Assembly (NCBI RefSeq): GCF_009377185.1
Contig: NZ_VJZC01000035.1
Coordinates: 1 to 38,820 of the forward strand
Direction: 5' to 3'
Length of the DNA stretch: 38,820 nucleotides
DNA from: Streptomyces spongiae
Lineage (GTDB): Bacteria; Actinomycetota; Actinomycetes; Streptomycetales; Streptomycetaceae
The position numbers and the translations under genes are program-made. Position 1 is the stretch's first letter, and each line of letters starts with the position of its first letter. This document shows positions 9,001-17,700 of the stretch, piece by piece. A model generated the notes under the pieces. The model was not told where the DNA came from, made no database searches, and saw only the letters and a program-made list of their open reading frames with translations.

Positions 9001-9996
9001 CTCGTCATCGACAGCATCAGGGAGCAGATGCGGCGCAGCGTCACCGACGCGGCCCGCGCGGCCGCCGAGTACGGACAACTGGGCCTCAGGCGCTACCTGC
9101 AAGAGACCGGGCGGGAACTCGATGACCTCTACCGCGGCGACGGCACATGGACCCGGGCCCTACGCCAGGCCGGCGTCCTCGAAGGCGAGGCTCCCGAAGA
9201 AGAGACGGCGCTGCTCAGACGTGTGCGCTCCTTTCTCCATGTGGACGACCCGGAGCGCATTCAGGCCTACACCCGCATGCTGGAGGACGACGCTCCCCTC
9301 TATAGCGATCTTGATGAACGGGGCCAGGCGTACGCTCGCATGCTCTTCTTCCAGCTATGGCCCCGCGGAAGCGCTGAGCACGCACGCTACGAAGAGGGGC
9401 TCGCAACCCTTCACCAACAGCAAGCAGTGCGGAGCGAGTTGCGTCAGATACTGGCACACAACCTGGACAACGCCGGGCGCGTCCCGATCCCTCTGACCGG
9501 AATCGGCGACGGGCACAACGTCCCCCTCACTATCCATTCCTCATACACCCGTGCGGAGATGTTGTCGGCGCTCGGAGTGGCCCAACTCGGTGGCCAAGCC
9601 CCGGCCGCCTTCGCTCAAGGCGTTGCGTGGTGCGAGTCAGTGAAGACTGACGCACTGTTCATCACGCTGGAGAAGGACGACGAAGAACACTTCTCACCGC
9701 GGAGCCGCCTGCGCGACTACGCATTGAGCAAGACCCTGTTCCAATGGGAATCCCAGAGCATGACCTCCGAGGCCTCGCCCACTGGACTTCGCTACCAGAA
9801 CCATGTCGAGATGGGTACCAGCGTCCTTCTCTTCATGCGCCGGTACAAGAGCAGCGACATCGGGAGCTCTCAGCCCTGGGTCCTTCTCGGGCCAGCCGAG
9901 TACGTCGAACACACGGGCAGCAAGCCGATGGTCATCCGGTGGAGGCTGAGGCACGAGCTCTCTGCGGATATCTGGTCGTACGCCGGCATTTCTTGA
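6025..9996 (+). CDS. SAV_2336-type vWA protein fused to SF2 helicase and DUF3427
   Basis: This 1323-residue fusion begins with an acidic linker (1-110). A SAV_2336-like vWA region follows (about 120-540), whose MIDAS-like loop reads D181-R-G-T-S185 instead of D-x-S-x-S. Next is an SF2 helicase: motif I with K631-T632, motif II D719-E-F-H722, motif III S-S-A-P-E-R, and a C-terminal RecA-like lobe. Residues from about 1167 to the end match DUF3427, with the F-S-P-x-S-R-x-R-D-Y-A and L-G-P-A-x-Y-V-x-H patterns. In usual DUF3427 helicases motif VI reads Q-Q-L-G-R-G-L-R; here it reads Q922-Q-L-G-V926-G-L-T929, so both arginines are replaced. The GTG at 6025 overlaps the MoxR gene by 8 bp. I infer a DNA-sensing or nucleic-acid-gated arm of the VMAP system with impaired ATPase coupling. 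Confidence 0.85.
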   Translation: MAENRAAQLLAALALADLGDISGDAEGDISETLDALLLAAARSGTGESGDISTASSPAAEESSADAPVQSEPESDDSCDDQSSPESESDAGAPGAASVWLKDDSGSHSIPGSPLSIGRASALPNALDIGRALRPLRRFRPSRVRRRLDLDATVDHYTRTGVLVPQLVPAPEPWLEVVVVVDRGTSMAVWDETSLALTKVLRALSAFRSVHVWHLEHPPEATPRLRDHRGRSLPVEPSDPRHKQPAHRLLLVVSDCAAPAWRQNGLWQTLHAWGRTAPVALINPLPKRLWQRSGLDLPRTTATASVPASPGRLLTYRRPRLFRDGVPGTQPWQALPVLQMDAHQILAWARAVMRTDPGGCEAVLVPASGRIPSRNRIPRPSADSPDAPANDKQVTAAAVAFTDNLRSPAVRLAIAASSLDVFTLPVLDVIRERIVPEAAVADIAEFLTAGLLTATRHENADIVYRFHPAAAHHLRGLLSRDQVWDTHFALTDHLEAHPQAPHGIVAALYSPTSEENVPTGLRPVAQAAAATAYLLGVTSAEPRSGFGGQHLPTVESPDDMKDDSQQPLDQPSIPTDPPEPVQDVPAAPDSTPAARAFVLRHGQRDMLDRLNAEREIHDRHRNLLVAAPGTGKTLMAAFDYKQLCEQHQRDLRLLFVTDSVVAVHQAHQTYQDVLMTPQFGESLHGGGIPERWNHVFATWQALGRVVAELPIDQFDVIVIDEFHGAVTPTFANILERFAPMELLGLSSAPERTNGPSIHEAFFDGRIAAEMRLWDALDSDVLCPFHYFGIADNTDLQPLGWKQGTYDGASLNAVLTGNDARARLVVSAIRDKIPDVKAMRAVGFCVSVAHAEFMAQFFRTAGFRALALTAAAPPAERQRALSSLKNGDLQVIFCVEMLSHGPSIPEVNTLLLLRPTSSALRFLQQLGVGLTHAPGKRVLTVLDFIGHHRAEFRLDNQFRAMTNLTGRRLLDHVEHDFPQLPAGSMITLDEKAKILVIDSIREQMRRSVTDAARAAAEYGQLGLRRYLQETGRELDDLYRGDGTWTRALRQAGVLEGEAPEEETALLRRVRSFLHVDDPERIQAYTRMLEDDAPLYSDLDERGQAYARMLFFQLWPRGSAEHARYEEGLATLHQQQAVRSELRQILAHNLDNAGRVPIPLTGIGDGHNVPLTIHSSYTRAEMLSALGVAQLGGQAPAAFAQGVAWCESVKTDALFITLEKDDEEHFSPRSRLRDYALSKTLFQWESQSMTSEASPTGLRYQNHVEMGTSVLLFMRRYKSSDIGSSQPWVLLGPAEYVEHTGSKPMVIRWRLRHELSADIWSYAGIS

Positions 9997-10061
9997 TCTG
10001 AGACTCGGACCGTTCCCCTCGAGGAAGAGACGGGCCGGCGGGGTCGGCATTCCAGCATGCA

Positions 10062-10265
10062 TCAGACACCCACCAGCGACGAACTCACCCGGCGAGGTCG
10101 GTGGCGGTGCTCGCAAAAGCGGACCGCCTCCGGAAAGGTGAACAAGCCGTCTGCGTCACTTACTTCGTCCTCGTCGGGGATACGAGCGGCCTCCCGCATC
10201 GTGCACAGGGCCGCCGCCGCGACGACCGCGACCGGGTCGGTCGTGGTGTAGATCCTCTCGAACAT
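10062..10265 (-). CDS. Small hypothetical protein or gene remnant (67 aa)
   Basis: This minus-strand reading frame has strongly GC-biased third positions and a mixed acidic, Ala-rich composition over its first 50 codons, as expected of real coding DNA. The bias fades near the 3' end. The frame stays open upstream of the ATG for about 20 codons and reads like coding sequence there, back to a stop just after the Tpg-like gene. That suggests either a missed start or a decayed remnant of a longer gene. No family is recognised. It lies downstream of the Tpg-like gene on the same strand and could be the last gene of that operon. Confidence 0.35.
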   Translation of the reverse strand: MFERIYTTTDPVAVVAAAALCTMREAARIPDEDEVSDADGLFTFPEAVRFCEHRHRPRRVSSSLVGV

Positions 10266-10332
10266 CCTCGGCCCGGTGAGCCAGCCGCCAGCTCGCGCCC
10301 CGTAGATTGCGGGAGAGAGGCCCTACAGCTTC

Positions 10333-10971
10333 TCAGGCGCCGAGGCCGACGTGGGAGACGTAGGTGTAGGCGCCCCAGTCGGAATCGAGTTCGGTGATGA
10401 TGTCGTCCCAGATCTCTTCGAGTGCCCTGGCGTCGCCGGCTTCCATGGCGCTGACCGCCTCGTCCCAGACGTAGCGGACGGCGGGCAGGGTGCGGATGGC
10501 CTGGTCACCCGTCAGATTGGCGCGGCGGGCGTGTTCGTCGACCAGGTCCTGGTTGATGGGGTGGATCTCGACGGCGGTACCTCTGCCCCGGTTGTTGAGG
10601 TGTTGTTTGAAGGCGCCGAGGTTGGCCAGGATGCGCCGGGTGCGTAGGTTCCAGTAGGCGGTGTCGATCAGTTCGAGGTTGGCGTTGCTGGGTTTCTGGG
10701 TGCCGGCGAACCAGTTCTTCACGGTGCGGGGGCGGACGGTGATGCCGACCTCGCGCAGGGCTTGGATGCCTGCGTCGCTGTTGAGATATTTCAGGCGTGC
10801 TTTCAGACCGCGGGGGGAGGTGACGGGGGACTTGATGCCGCCTTCGATGATCATGCGGGAGAGGGCGTCTTCCAGGGCGCGGCCCAGGGCTGCGCCGCCG
10901 CGGACGTTCTCGGGTGAGCGGTTGGCGCCGAAGGTGCCGAAATTCCGCCATCCGCTGTCGTCGTAGGGCAT
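10333..10971 (-). CDS. Tpg-like telomere terminal protein candidate
   Basis: This 212-residue protein resembles Streptomyces terminal proteins in layout. It has a basic segment with a helix-turn-helix-like region (about 50-105: S-P-R-G-L-K-A-R, then R-P-R-T-V-K-N-W), a basic middle, and an acidic C-terminal helical region. Known Tpg proteins (about 184 aa) share this order and are attached to telomeric 5' ends as primers for end-patching. The strongest support is context: it starts 3 bp after the stop of a Tap-like gene, reproducing the tap-tpg order. The similarity was judged from memory of Tpg and is distant. The alternative is an ordinary helix-turn-helix DNA-binding protein of a plasmid replication module. 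Confidence 0.5.
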   Translation of the reverse strand: MPYDDSGWRNFGTFGANRSPENVRGGAALGRALEDALSRMIIEGGIKSPVTSPRGLKARLKYLNSDAGIQALREVGITVRPRTVKNWFAGTQKPSNANLELIDTAYWNLRTRRILANLGAFKQHLNNRGRGTAVEIHPINQDLVDEHARRANLTGDQAIRTLPAVRYVWDEAVSAMEAGDARALEEIWDDIITELDSDWGAYTYVSHVGLGA

Positions 10972-10974
10972 GGA

Positions 10975-13900
10975 TTACTTTGTCTCCCCGAGGGTGTAGA
11001 AGCGCTTTTCCTTCATCTGGGTGGGCTTGCGTCCTTCTTCCCAGACGTTTTTCCAGTCGCCTCCGGCGATGTGGAGTTCATCAACTCCGGATACCTGGAC
11101 CAGCGTAAGGCCCGCCTGGTGGGCTTTCCATGCTTTCAGCCAGAGGTTCGCGAAGGCCTGGGAGCGGATGATGTGGACCCACTCGGGTCGGCGGAGTTCG
11201 CGGTTTTTTGCTGATTCGCCGATCGTTGAGGTGAATCGGGAGTACATGGCTTTGACGTATTCCTCGGTGACGGTGTCCGCGGTTTCGATCGCGGTGGTGC
11301 GGGCCTGGTGCAGGACGCGGCGGAATTTTTCCAGCAGGCCTTCCGAGGCTCCGGACGTCCATGACTCCAGGATCCGGGGTGCTTCGCACAGGCCGAGTTC
11401 AGAGCAGCGGATCAGCAGGCGGACGGTGGCTTCGTCGAGGAGGTAGGGGCCGGGCTCGATGCGGTTGCCGAGCGGGCTGGGCAGGTGCTCGTGGGGCCAT
11501 TCGAAGTGGTCGACGCGGTGGATGCCGGCACGTTTGCGGTCGAACCCCCCGGTGGGGTGGTGGACGAGGGCGCCGATGGGCAGGTAGGTTTTGAAGGCCG
11601 ACAGGTAGGCCGCGTTGGTGTCCAGGCCGTAGACGTCCAGCGGAGTCTGGGTGCCGGCCTTGAGGGCCGCGTACAGGGGGGCGTTGCGCCATTTGTGGCG
11701 GCCTTCCCAGATTTGGTCGGCTGCGCCCTGGGCTGGTTTGGAGAGGAAATCGAGGGTGGGCGGGTAGACGGTGTGGACGTAGTTTCCGCCGACCCGGGTG
11801 AGTTTGAACAGGGCCATCGAGTCCGGCACTGCTTTCTTCTTCAATGCCTTGACCGCGGCCTCGATGTCGCCGTTTGTCTCGTCGAGGGCCTGCTCGACGG
11901 CATCGGTGATCTTGTTGAGGAAGAAGGTGTAGTTCCGGCCTCCGCTGCCGGTTCCGGTGCCCGGGGTCCCTTCGGGTGGAGGTGTGTCGTCGCGGAACGA
12001 TGCCGACGCCGCTTCCTCGGGCTCCTCAACCTGCTGGGTGCCGTCAGCCGTACCGGGCACAGTGGTGAAGTCCTCGGCGACGGGGGCGGGTTCGGTGACC
12101 GTCATGGATGCCGTCGGCGGGGTTGCGGCGGGCGTGGGTAGCGCTGCGGGGGTGATTCCGGCCGCTGTCGCGGTTGCGTGATAGGTGGTCAGGGCGGCGC
12201 GCAGCCGGTCGGCTGCGGGCTCGGGGGACAGGCGTAGTCGGCGGGCTCCGAGTTCGGTGGCGCGGGCGCGGGCCGCCGGCAGCAGATGGTCGTGGCCGGG
12301 GAGAAGCGCGTCGCGCAGGGTGGCAAGGACGTGCTGGGCGTGGGTCGACAGGGTCGAGCGGTCGTCGGTGCCGGTCAGGTACGGCTCGGCCGCGGTGAGG
12401 AGTTCGGCTTCCGCAGCGGCAAGATCCGCTGTCCCGTCGAGGTTGGGGCCTGTCCCTGGCGTGCCGGTGGCTGGCTGCGGAAGGCCGGAGCCCGACGGCG
12501 CAGGGGTGGGGCAGTGGGCGGCGAAGGCGGTCAGCGCGGCGCCGAGACGCTCGCCTGCAGGCGTGGGCGGCATCGAGGGGCGGCGGGCGGCGAGGTCGGC
12601 CAGCATCTGGTGCAGTCCGGGCAGTTCACCTGCACGGCCGGGTGTCGTGGCGGCTTCGCGCAGTGCGGCGAGTGTGCCGGTCAGACGGGCGGGCAGTCCC
12701 TGCTGGGCGCCGGAGGTGAACGGTAGTGCCGCATCGAGGAGTTCAGTCTCCAGGGCCGCCGTCCACTCCCCTGCTGCGGCCCCCGCGCCGGCTGGACCAG
12801 CGGTGACTGTCTCTTCCTTTACGTCGAGGGCGGCAGACGCAGCGTCGGGCCGGCGCATTGGCTTGGTCTCGGGCGGGTCGGTGAAGCGCGCGCAGCGAAG
12901 ATCGGCGTGGAGGGTGACAGTGGTCAGCTCGCCGAAGTCTCGTTCCGCGACGACGACTTCGGCGCGGGTGTCGGTGCGAGTCAGGGTCAGGGTCAAGTGG
13001 GCGGCGTCCAGGGCGGCCACGGCGGCGGGGTCGTCGGTGTCCAGGGCGGCCACCACCGGTACGTCCAGGCGGCGGGCGAGGTGCGCCAGGGTTCGGGCCG
13101 CATCGGTCAGCGCCGGGCCGGACAGCGGGACGAGCGGATCGCCCCTGTGCTGGAGCCGGTCGACGACGACCAGAGCCAGTCCCTCGACATACGGGGCGGT
13201 CTCCGCGATCGCCTCGGCGCTCAGGCCCGTGCCGTCGTCGATGTGCAAGGCGGCGCCGGTCAGCCGGGCTTGGACGGCGGCCGCGGCGTGCTGCTCGTCC
13301 TCGGTGAGGTCGCCGGTACGCAGCCGCCGGTAGTCGAGTCCCGCTTCGGCCGCGGTCACCCGCATCGCCACGTCCGTCCGCGTCAGGCCCGACGCCGCGT
13401 ACAGGACGGGGAGTTGGCGGGTGAGGGCGCTGTGGCGGGCGGCATGCACAGCGAGGATTGAGCCGCCGGCGTGCGGGGCGGCTGCCACCACTGTCAGCAC
13501 TCCTGCGGGGAGGTCACCGAGAGCGGCGTCCAGAGCGTGCAGGCCGAACCCGAAACCCGATGCAGCGCTCGACTCGGACGCCCGGGTCAGAGCCTGGCCG
13601 ACGACATCGCCCAGATCATGCAGTATGCGTGGCCCGCCGCTCTTGCCCGCCGGTGTGGTGCGGGCAGCATCGGTCGTACCGCTTGAGTCTCGTCCTGTGT
13701 TCGGGTGGGCGGCCTCCGGCCGCATTTCCGTCCCGGTGTCCCGGACCGCGCCTGGGGCACCGTCGACTGGCAGTGCAGGAACGGCCGTAGCAGAGGCCAA
13801 GAGCCCGGAAGTGGCCGTAGCAATGCTGGAGACTGCCTCGATCGCGGGGACACCCGCAGCGGCAGGGGCGGACGGGTCGCTGTTTAGGGGTTCGGGGGCC

Positions 13901-14418
13901 GGTCCTTCGACAGGCTCAGCCGGCATCTCGGGGACGGGAGACGCCAAGGACGGCTGACGCTCGGCGTCCGATGAATGGACGTCGGTGTCGGGCACGGCGA
14001 CCAGGCCGTCGCCGGACGGGACCAGGGCGGCGTCGACGAGAAGCGCCAATGGCGTCGTACGGTCCAGCAGCACCTGCGGTACGCCCGTCTCGCCGGGGCG
14101 GCCCACTGCGTCCACCACCCGGTCCCCCAGCTTGGGCCGTGCCGCTGTCCGCGCCCACGACGGCCACTTCTCCAGCCGGGCACGTGCCGCTGCATCCAGG
14201 CGCCCCACGGGAATCAACGCCGCCCGATAGCTGACACCGGCCTTCGCGTCCCGCTTGACGATCACCGTCACCCGCCCCTCGCCCTCTGCTGCGTCCACCA
14301 GCTCATACAGCCGGTTGCGGGCGTCGGACACGCCCAGCGTCTCCGGCTCTGCGGCGGGCGCCCCCTGCGTGGGCAGTCCAGAGGCGGACGGAACAGGAAC
14401 AGCGGAACGGGCAGACAT
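10975..14418 (-). CDS. Large DnaB-like/Tap-like fusion protein
   Basis: From the ATG at 14418 the protein has 1147 residues. A Phd/YefM-like segment lies near residues 27-80 (V-S-D-A-R-N-R-L-x-E-L-V). A DnaB C-terminal, RecA-like domain follows at about 265-510, recognisable from L-R-T-G-D-L-T-E-D-E, H-I-D-D-G-T-G and V-V-V-D-R-L-Q. Its Walker A reads P-H-A-G-G-S, without the lysine, and the catalytic glutamate segment S-L-E-M is absent. A long Ala/Pro-rich linker leads to a C-terminal region (about 825-1147) like the Streptomyces telomere-associated protein Tap, with G-L-D-T-N-A-A-Y. I prefer the ATG at 14418 because GGAGA lies 8 nt upstream; a GTG at 14478 with AGGAG 3 nt away would add 20 residues. 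It probably recruits the downstream Tpg-like protein to replicon ends. Confidence 0.65.
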   Translation of the reverse strand: MSARSAVPVPSASGLPTQGAPAAEPETLGVSDARNRLYELVDAAEGEGRVTVIVKRDAKAGVSYRAALIPVGRLDAAARARLEKWPSWARTAARPKLGDRVVDAVGRPGETGVPQVLLDRTTPLALLVDAALVPSGDGLVAVPDTDVHSSDAERQPSLASPVPEMPAEPVEGPAPEPLNSDPSAPAAAGVPAIEAVSSIATATSGLLASATAVPALPVDGAPGAVRDTGTEMRPEAAHPNTGRDSSGTTDAARTTPAGKSGGPRILHDLGDVVGQALTRASESSAASGFGFGLHALDAALGDLPAGVLTVVAAAPHAGGSILAVHAARHSALTRQLPVLYAASGLTRTDVAMRVTAAEAGLDYRRLRTGDLTEDEQHAAAAVQARLTGAALHIDDGTGLSAEAIAETAPYVEGLALVVVDRLQHRGDPLVPLSGPALTDAARTLAHLARRLDVPVVAALDTDDPAAVAALDAAHLTLTLTRTDTRAEVVVAERDFGELTTVTLHADLRCARFTDPPETKPMRRPDAASAALDVKEETVTAGPAGAGAAAGEWTAALETELLDAALPFTSGAQQGLPARLTGTLAALREAATTPGRAGELPGLHQMLADLAARRPSMPPTPAGERLGAALTAFAAHCPTPAPSGSGLPQPATGTPGTGPNLDGTADLAAAEAELLTAAEPYLTGTDDRSTLSTHAQHVLATLRDALLPGHDHLLPAARARATELGARRLRLSPEPAADRLRAALTTYHATATAAGITPAALPTPAATPPTASMTVTEPAPVAEDFTTVPGTADGTQQVEEPEEAASASFRDDTPPPEGTPGTGTGSGGRNYTFFLNKITDAVEQALDETNGDIEAAVKALKKKAVPDSMALFKLTRVGGNYVHTVYPPTLDFLSKPAQGAADQIWEGRHKWRNAPLYAALKAGTQTPLDVYGLDTNAAYLSAFKTYLPIGALVHHPTGGFDRKRAGIHRVDHFEWPHEHLPSPLGNRIEPGPYLLDEATVRLLIRCSELGLCEAPRILESWTSGASEGLLEKFRRVLHQARTTAIETADTVTEEYVKAMYSRFTSTIGESAKNRELRRPEWVHIIRSQAFANLWLKAWKAHQAGLTLVQVSGVDELHIAGGDWKNVWEEGRKPTQMKEKRFYTLGETK

Positions 14419-14536
14419 CGGGCTTTCTCCAAAACGCAGGACAGCCAGCAGCAGGGCTTCGAACGGATCGGCAGACACAGACTCCTGAAACCGGACGACA
14501 GCGCAGCGCAGTACCGCCTCTCGTCCCGCGACGAGA

Positions 14537-14614
14537 CTCTAACCCAACCCGTAACAACACCCGTCACTCTAACGCGTAACGCTTTCAAGTGATGAGGCAT
14601 CCTCAACACGTAAC
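14537..14614. promoter_or_regulatory. Second heptamer array, upstream of the Tap-like gene
   Basis: Heptamers ending in TAAC occur at 14537-14543 (CTCTAAC), 14549-14555 (CCGTAAC), 14567-14573 (CTCTAAC), 14574-14580 (GCGTAAC) and 14608-14614 (ACGTAAC). A degenerate copy, CCGTCAC, lies at 14561-14567. Read on the gene's strand they are GTTACGG-like. They lie about 60-195 bp upstream of the two possible starts and match the array at 434-580. A shared repressor or iteron-binding initiator is plausible. Confidence 0.5.
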
Positions 14615-14751
14615 GCAGTTCGGGGAGGAGAAGCCCGCCGACAGCGCCGCAAGCAACAGCTACAGCGCACCCATGTCCCGACAGCACCTGTCGAAGAGGC
14701 GTCGCGCCTGGCTGTCGCCATCCCCACGGGCTCCCGTACTCCCCCAGTGTC

Positions 14752-17700
14752 CTATCGCACCAGTGCCTGTAGGCCGCCGACCAGATCGGCCTGTGCCAGT
14801 TCGTCGCGCTGGGCCGGTGTGAGCCAGCGGGCGGACGATCCAGCAGGTGTCCGTTCCACCAGCAGTACGTCGTCGACGGCCTCGGCAACAGCGTGCAGAT
14901 GGCTGATCACCATCACGAGGCGATTCCCGTCGGCTTGGGTGCGCAGTACCTCAAGGGCGCAGTCCAGTGCGGTGGTGTCGAGGGCGGCGAAGCCTTCGTC
15001 GAGGAACAGGGAGCCGAGGGCCGGGCCGCTGCGGGAGTGCAGTTCGGCGAGCGCCAGGGCCAAGGCGAGTGATGCCTGGAACTTCTCTCCTCCGGACAGC
15101 CGGCTCGGGGGGTGGGCGACGCCGGAGGCGCGGCTGACGATGTCGAAGCTGTCGGCGAAGCCGAAACGCCCGTCGGACATTTGGCCGAGCAGGTCGCTGG
15201 CGACACCGAGCAGTGCCTGGGTGCGCAGCATGGTGAGGTGGTTCAGGAACTTGGCGTCGACCAGTTCGCGGCGCAGGACTTCCAGGGCTTCATAGCGGGC
15301 CTTGCCCGCGGTGATGGCGAAGTCCAGGTCGGCAGCCGGCTTGATCAGGTCCTGTGCTTCCTGCTGCTTCTGGCGCTGGTCGTTGGCTTCTTTGGTTGCC
15401 TGTCCGGCTGCGTCAACGAGGGGGTAGAGCGCTTCGGGTGTTGTCAGGTCGGCGTTGGTATCGAAGCCGTCGACATCGGTGAGCGCGCTGGCGTGCTCGC
15501 TGAGGGTTTTCTGGGCAGTGGCTGCGTGGTCTGCGGCGGCGACGGCATGCTGGGTGAGCTTGTCTCGCAGCGTTGAGGTGGTTGTCGACAGGTGGGCGGC
15601 GTACTCGCGGATTTCGGCGATCTCTGGCCGGTCCGGGGCCTTCGGCGCCTGGTGCTGGTCGGACACATCGAGGTACCTGATGGCCTGGGCGACGGCCTGG
15701 GCCCACATGTCCAGTTGGCCGCGCAGGGTGCTCAGCGGATGGTCCAGCCGGGCCTGAGTGTCCTTGTCGAGGGCACGCTGTTGGCCAAGTACGTCGGTTT
15801 TCTCCGCCCTTGCCTTTTCCCTCTGGTCGAACAGCTCTTGGACTTCGGCCTGCCGGGCAGCGACAGCGGCGGCGGCAGCGGCAGCCTCGTCAGCGAGGAC
15901 GTCGATCGCATCGTCCGGCAGCATTGCTCGGATGCGGGAGGGAAGCATGCCGGCCTGGACGGTGGTCCCGGCCACGGCACGGGTGTGGCGCTCGAAGGCT
16001 TTGGCGGTGTCGTCGGTGCGGCGTTGATGGGCTCGCGTGCGCTCGGCCAGAGCCGTGCGGCCGGCTTCGATCTCGGCGGTGCGGCGGTGTCCTTCGGCCT
16101 GTAGTTGCTCGGCGTGCGTGGCGGCTGCCTTTTCGCATGCGGCGATCGCGTCGGTGATCGGTGCTGTGTCCTGCTCGAGTGGTGCAGTGCCATCAGGGGT
16201 CGGGGCAGCCAGGGCTGCAGTGGCCTCGGTCAGTGTGAGTGATGCCGATTCGGCGTCGAAACCTGTGGGGGTTTCGGCGGCCAGAGCCGCGAGGTCTGCG
16301 AAGGCACGCACCGCGTCTGCACTGGTCTCCTGCGCTGTCTGCTGTGCGCTGTGGTGCTCCCTCTCGCGTTCAAGAGCCGCCTCGTCGGCGGCGGTCACCG
16401 CGGCACGGGCTTCAGCAAGCCGTTCGACGGCCTTGTCACGTGCGGTTGTTGCCCGGCTCAGCCGGTCTGTCGCCGCGGTCAGCTCGACCGTGTCCGTGTC
16501 CGTCGGGGGTGCGAAGTCGTCCGGGACCCGCTGGTGGCACAGGAGACAGTCGTCACCGGGGCTCAGTTCGGCAGCGAGCGCGGCGGCCGTGTCGTGTCGT
16601 CGCAGCGCCTGAAGATGAGTGTCGGCTTCCGCGACGGCTTTGCGTGCTGCCTCTGCCTCCGCCTCCACCGGGCCGAGATCATCACGGGCGGATGTGCGCC
16701 GGTCCACTGCGGTGGCGTGTGCGCTCGCGGTGCCGGCGACGCGGCGGGCCGCCGTCAGGGCTGTGGTCAGCGTGGTGCGGACGGTGATCGCGCATGCGCG
16801 GATCCGGGCGCTCGTCCTGGCGGCGGCGTGGGCCTGCTCGGCCAGCGGTTTTGCGTTTTCGGCGGCCTCGGCCAGTTCTGCTTCGGCTTCGGTGAGGGCG
16901 TCGCGTTCGCCGGCGAGTTGTTCGGCAAGTCCGGTGAGCCGGTCGCGCTCGCTGCGGTGTTCCTCGGCGTGTGCCGCGAGGGTCTTGAGGATCATGGCGG
17001 ATTGAGCGAGGGCGTCCTGGCCTTCTCCGGCCGCGTCTGCCGCAGTGATCGCTGCGGTCAGTTCGCGTTCTCGGATTACGGCTTGGGCGGCGCGCTGGTC
17101 CAGGGCGGCATGTTGTGCGGCGATGTCGGTGGCGACCGGCTCGAGTGCGTCGAGTGTGGCGCCTGCATCGGTCACTGCGCACGTTGACAGTGTTTCGGCG
17201 GTGCTGGTGGCCGACGCCGCGGTGGCCCGGGCTGCCAGAACCTCGCTCCGCAGTGCGGTGATGCGCTCGATGGCGGTCTTCAGCCGTTCGGCGTGGGCGG
17301 TGGCTGCGTCGGCGGCTGCGCCGGCTTCCGCGGCGGTCTGCTCGGGGTTGTCCGGCATGGGGGCGCGTTTGGCTCTCGCGTCGCTCAGCAGTGCCTGGAG
17401 AGTCTGGCTGTGGCGGGCGGCCATCTGCTGGACCAGTTCCAGTGACTCGGCGCCGAACAATTCCCGCAGCCGTGGGCTGCGTTCCTTAGGTGTGGCGGTG
17501 AGGAGTTGGTCGAACCTGCCTTGTGGGAGCAGTCCGACGCGCAGGAAGGTGTCGTAGCCCATCTGCAGGACCGCTTTGATGCGGTTGTCGACGGCGGTGG
17601 CGCCGTCGGTCTCCTCGCCGGTGTCCAGGTTTTTCAGGTGGTGCCGGGCGGCGTTCGGGTTGGTGGCGTGCATGGTCCGGTGTATCTGCCAGCGTTGTCC

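Noticed and set aside
7450..9102. 550-codon minus-strand open frame
   Set aside because: It lies opposite the helicase part of the vWA-helicase gene, whose motifs are clear; no domain is recognisable on the minus strand.
12185..13333. 382-codon plus-strand open frame opposite the DnaB-like/Tap-like gene
   Set aside because: Ser/Arg/Ala-rich with no motif; it mirrors the low-complexity linker of the minus-strand gene.
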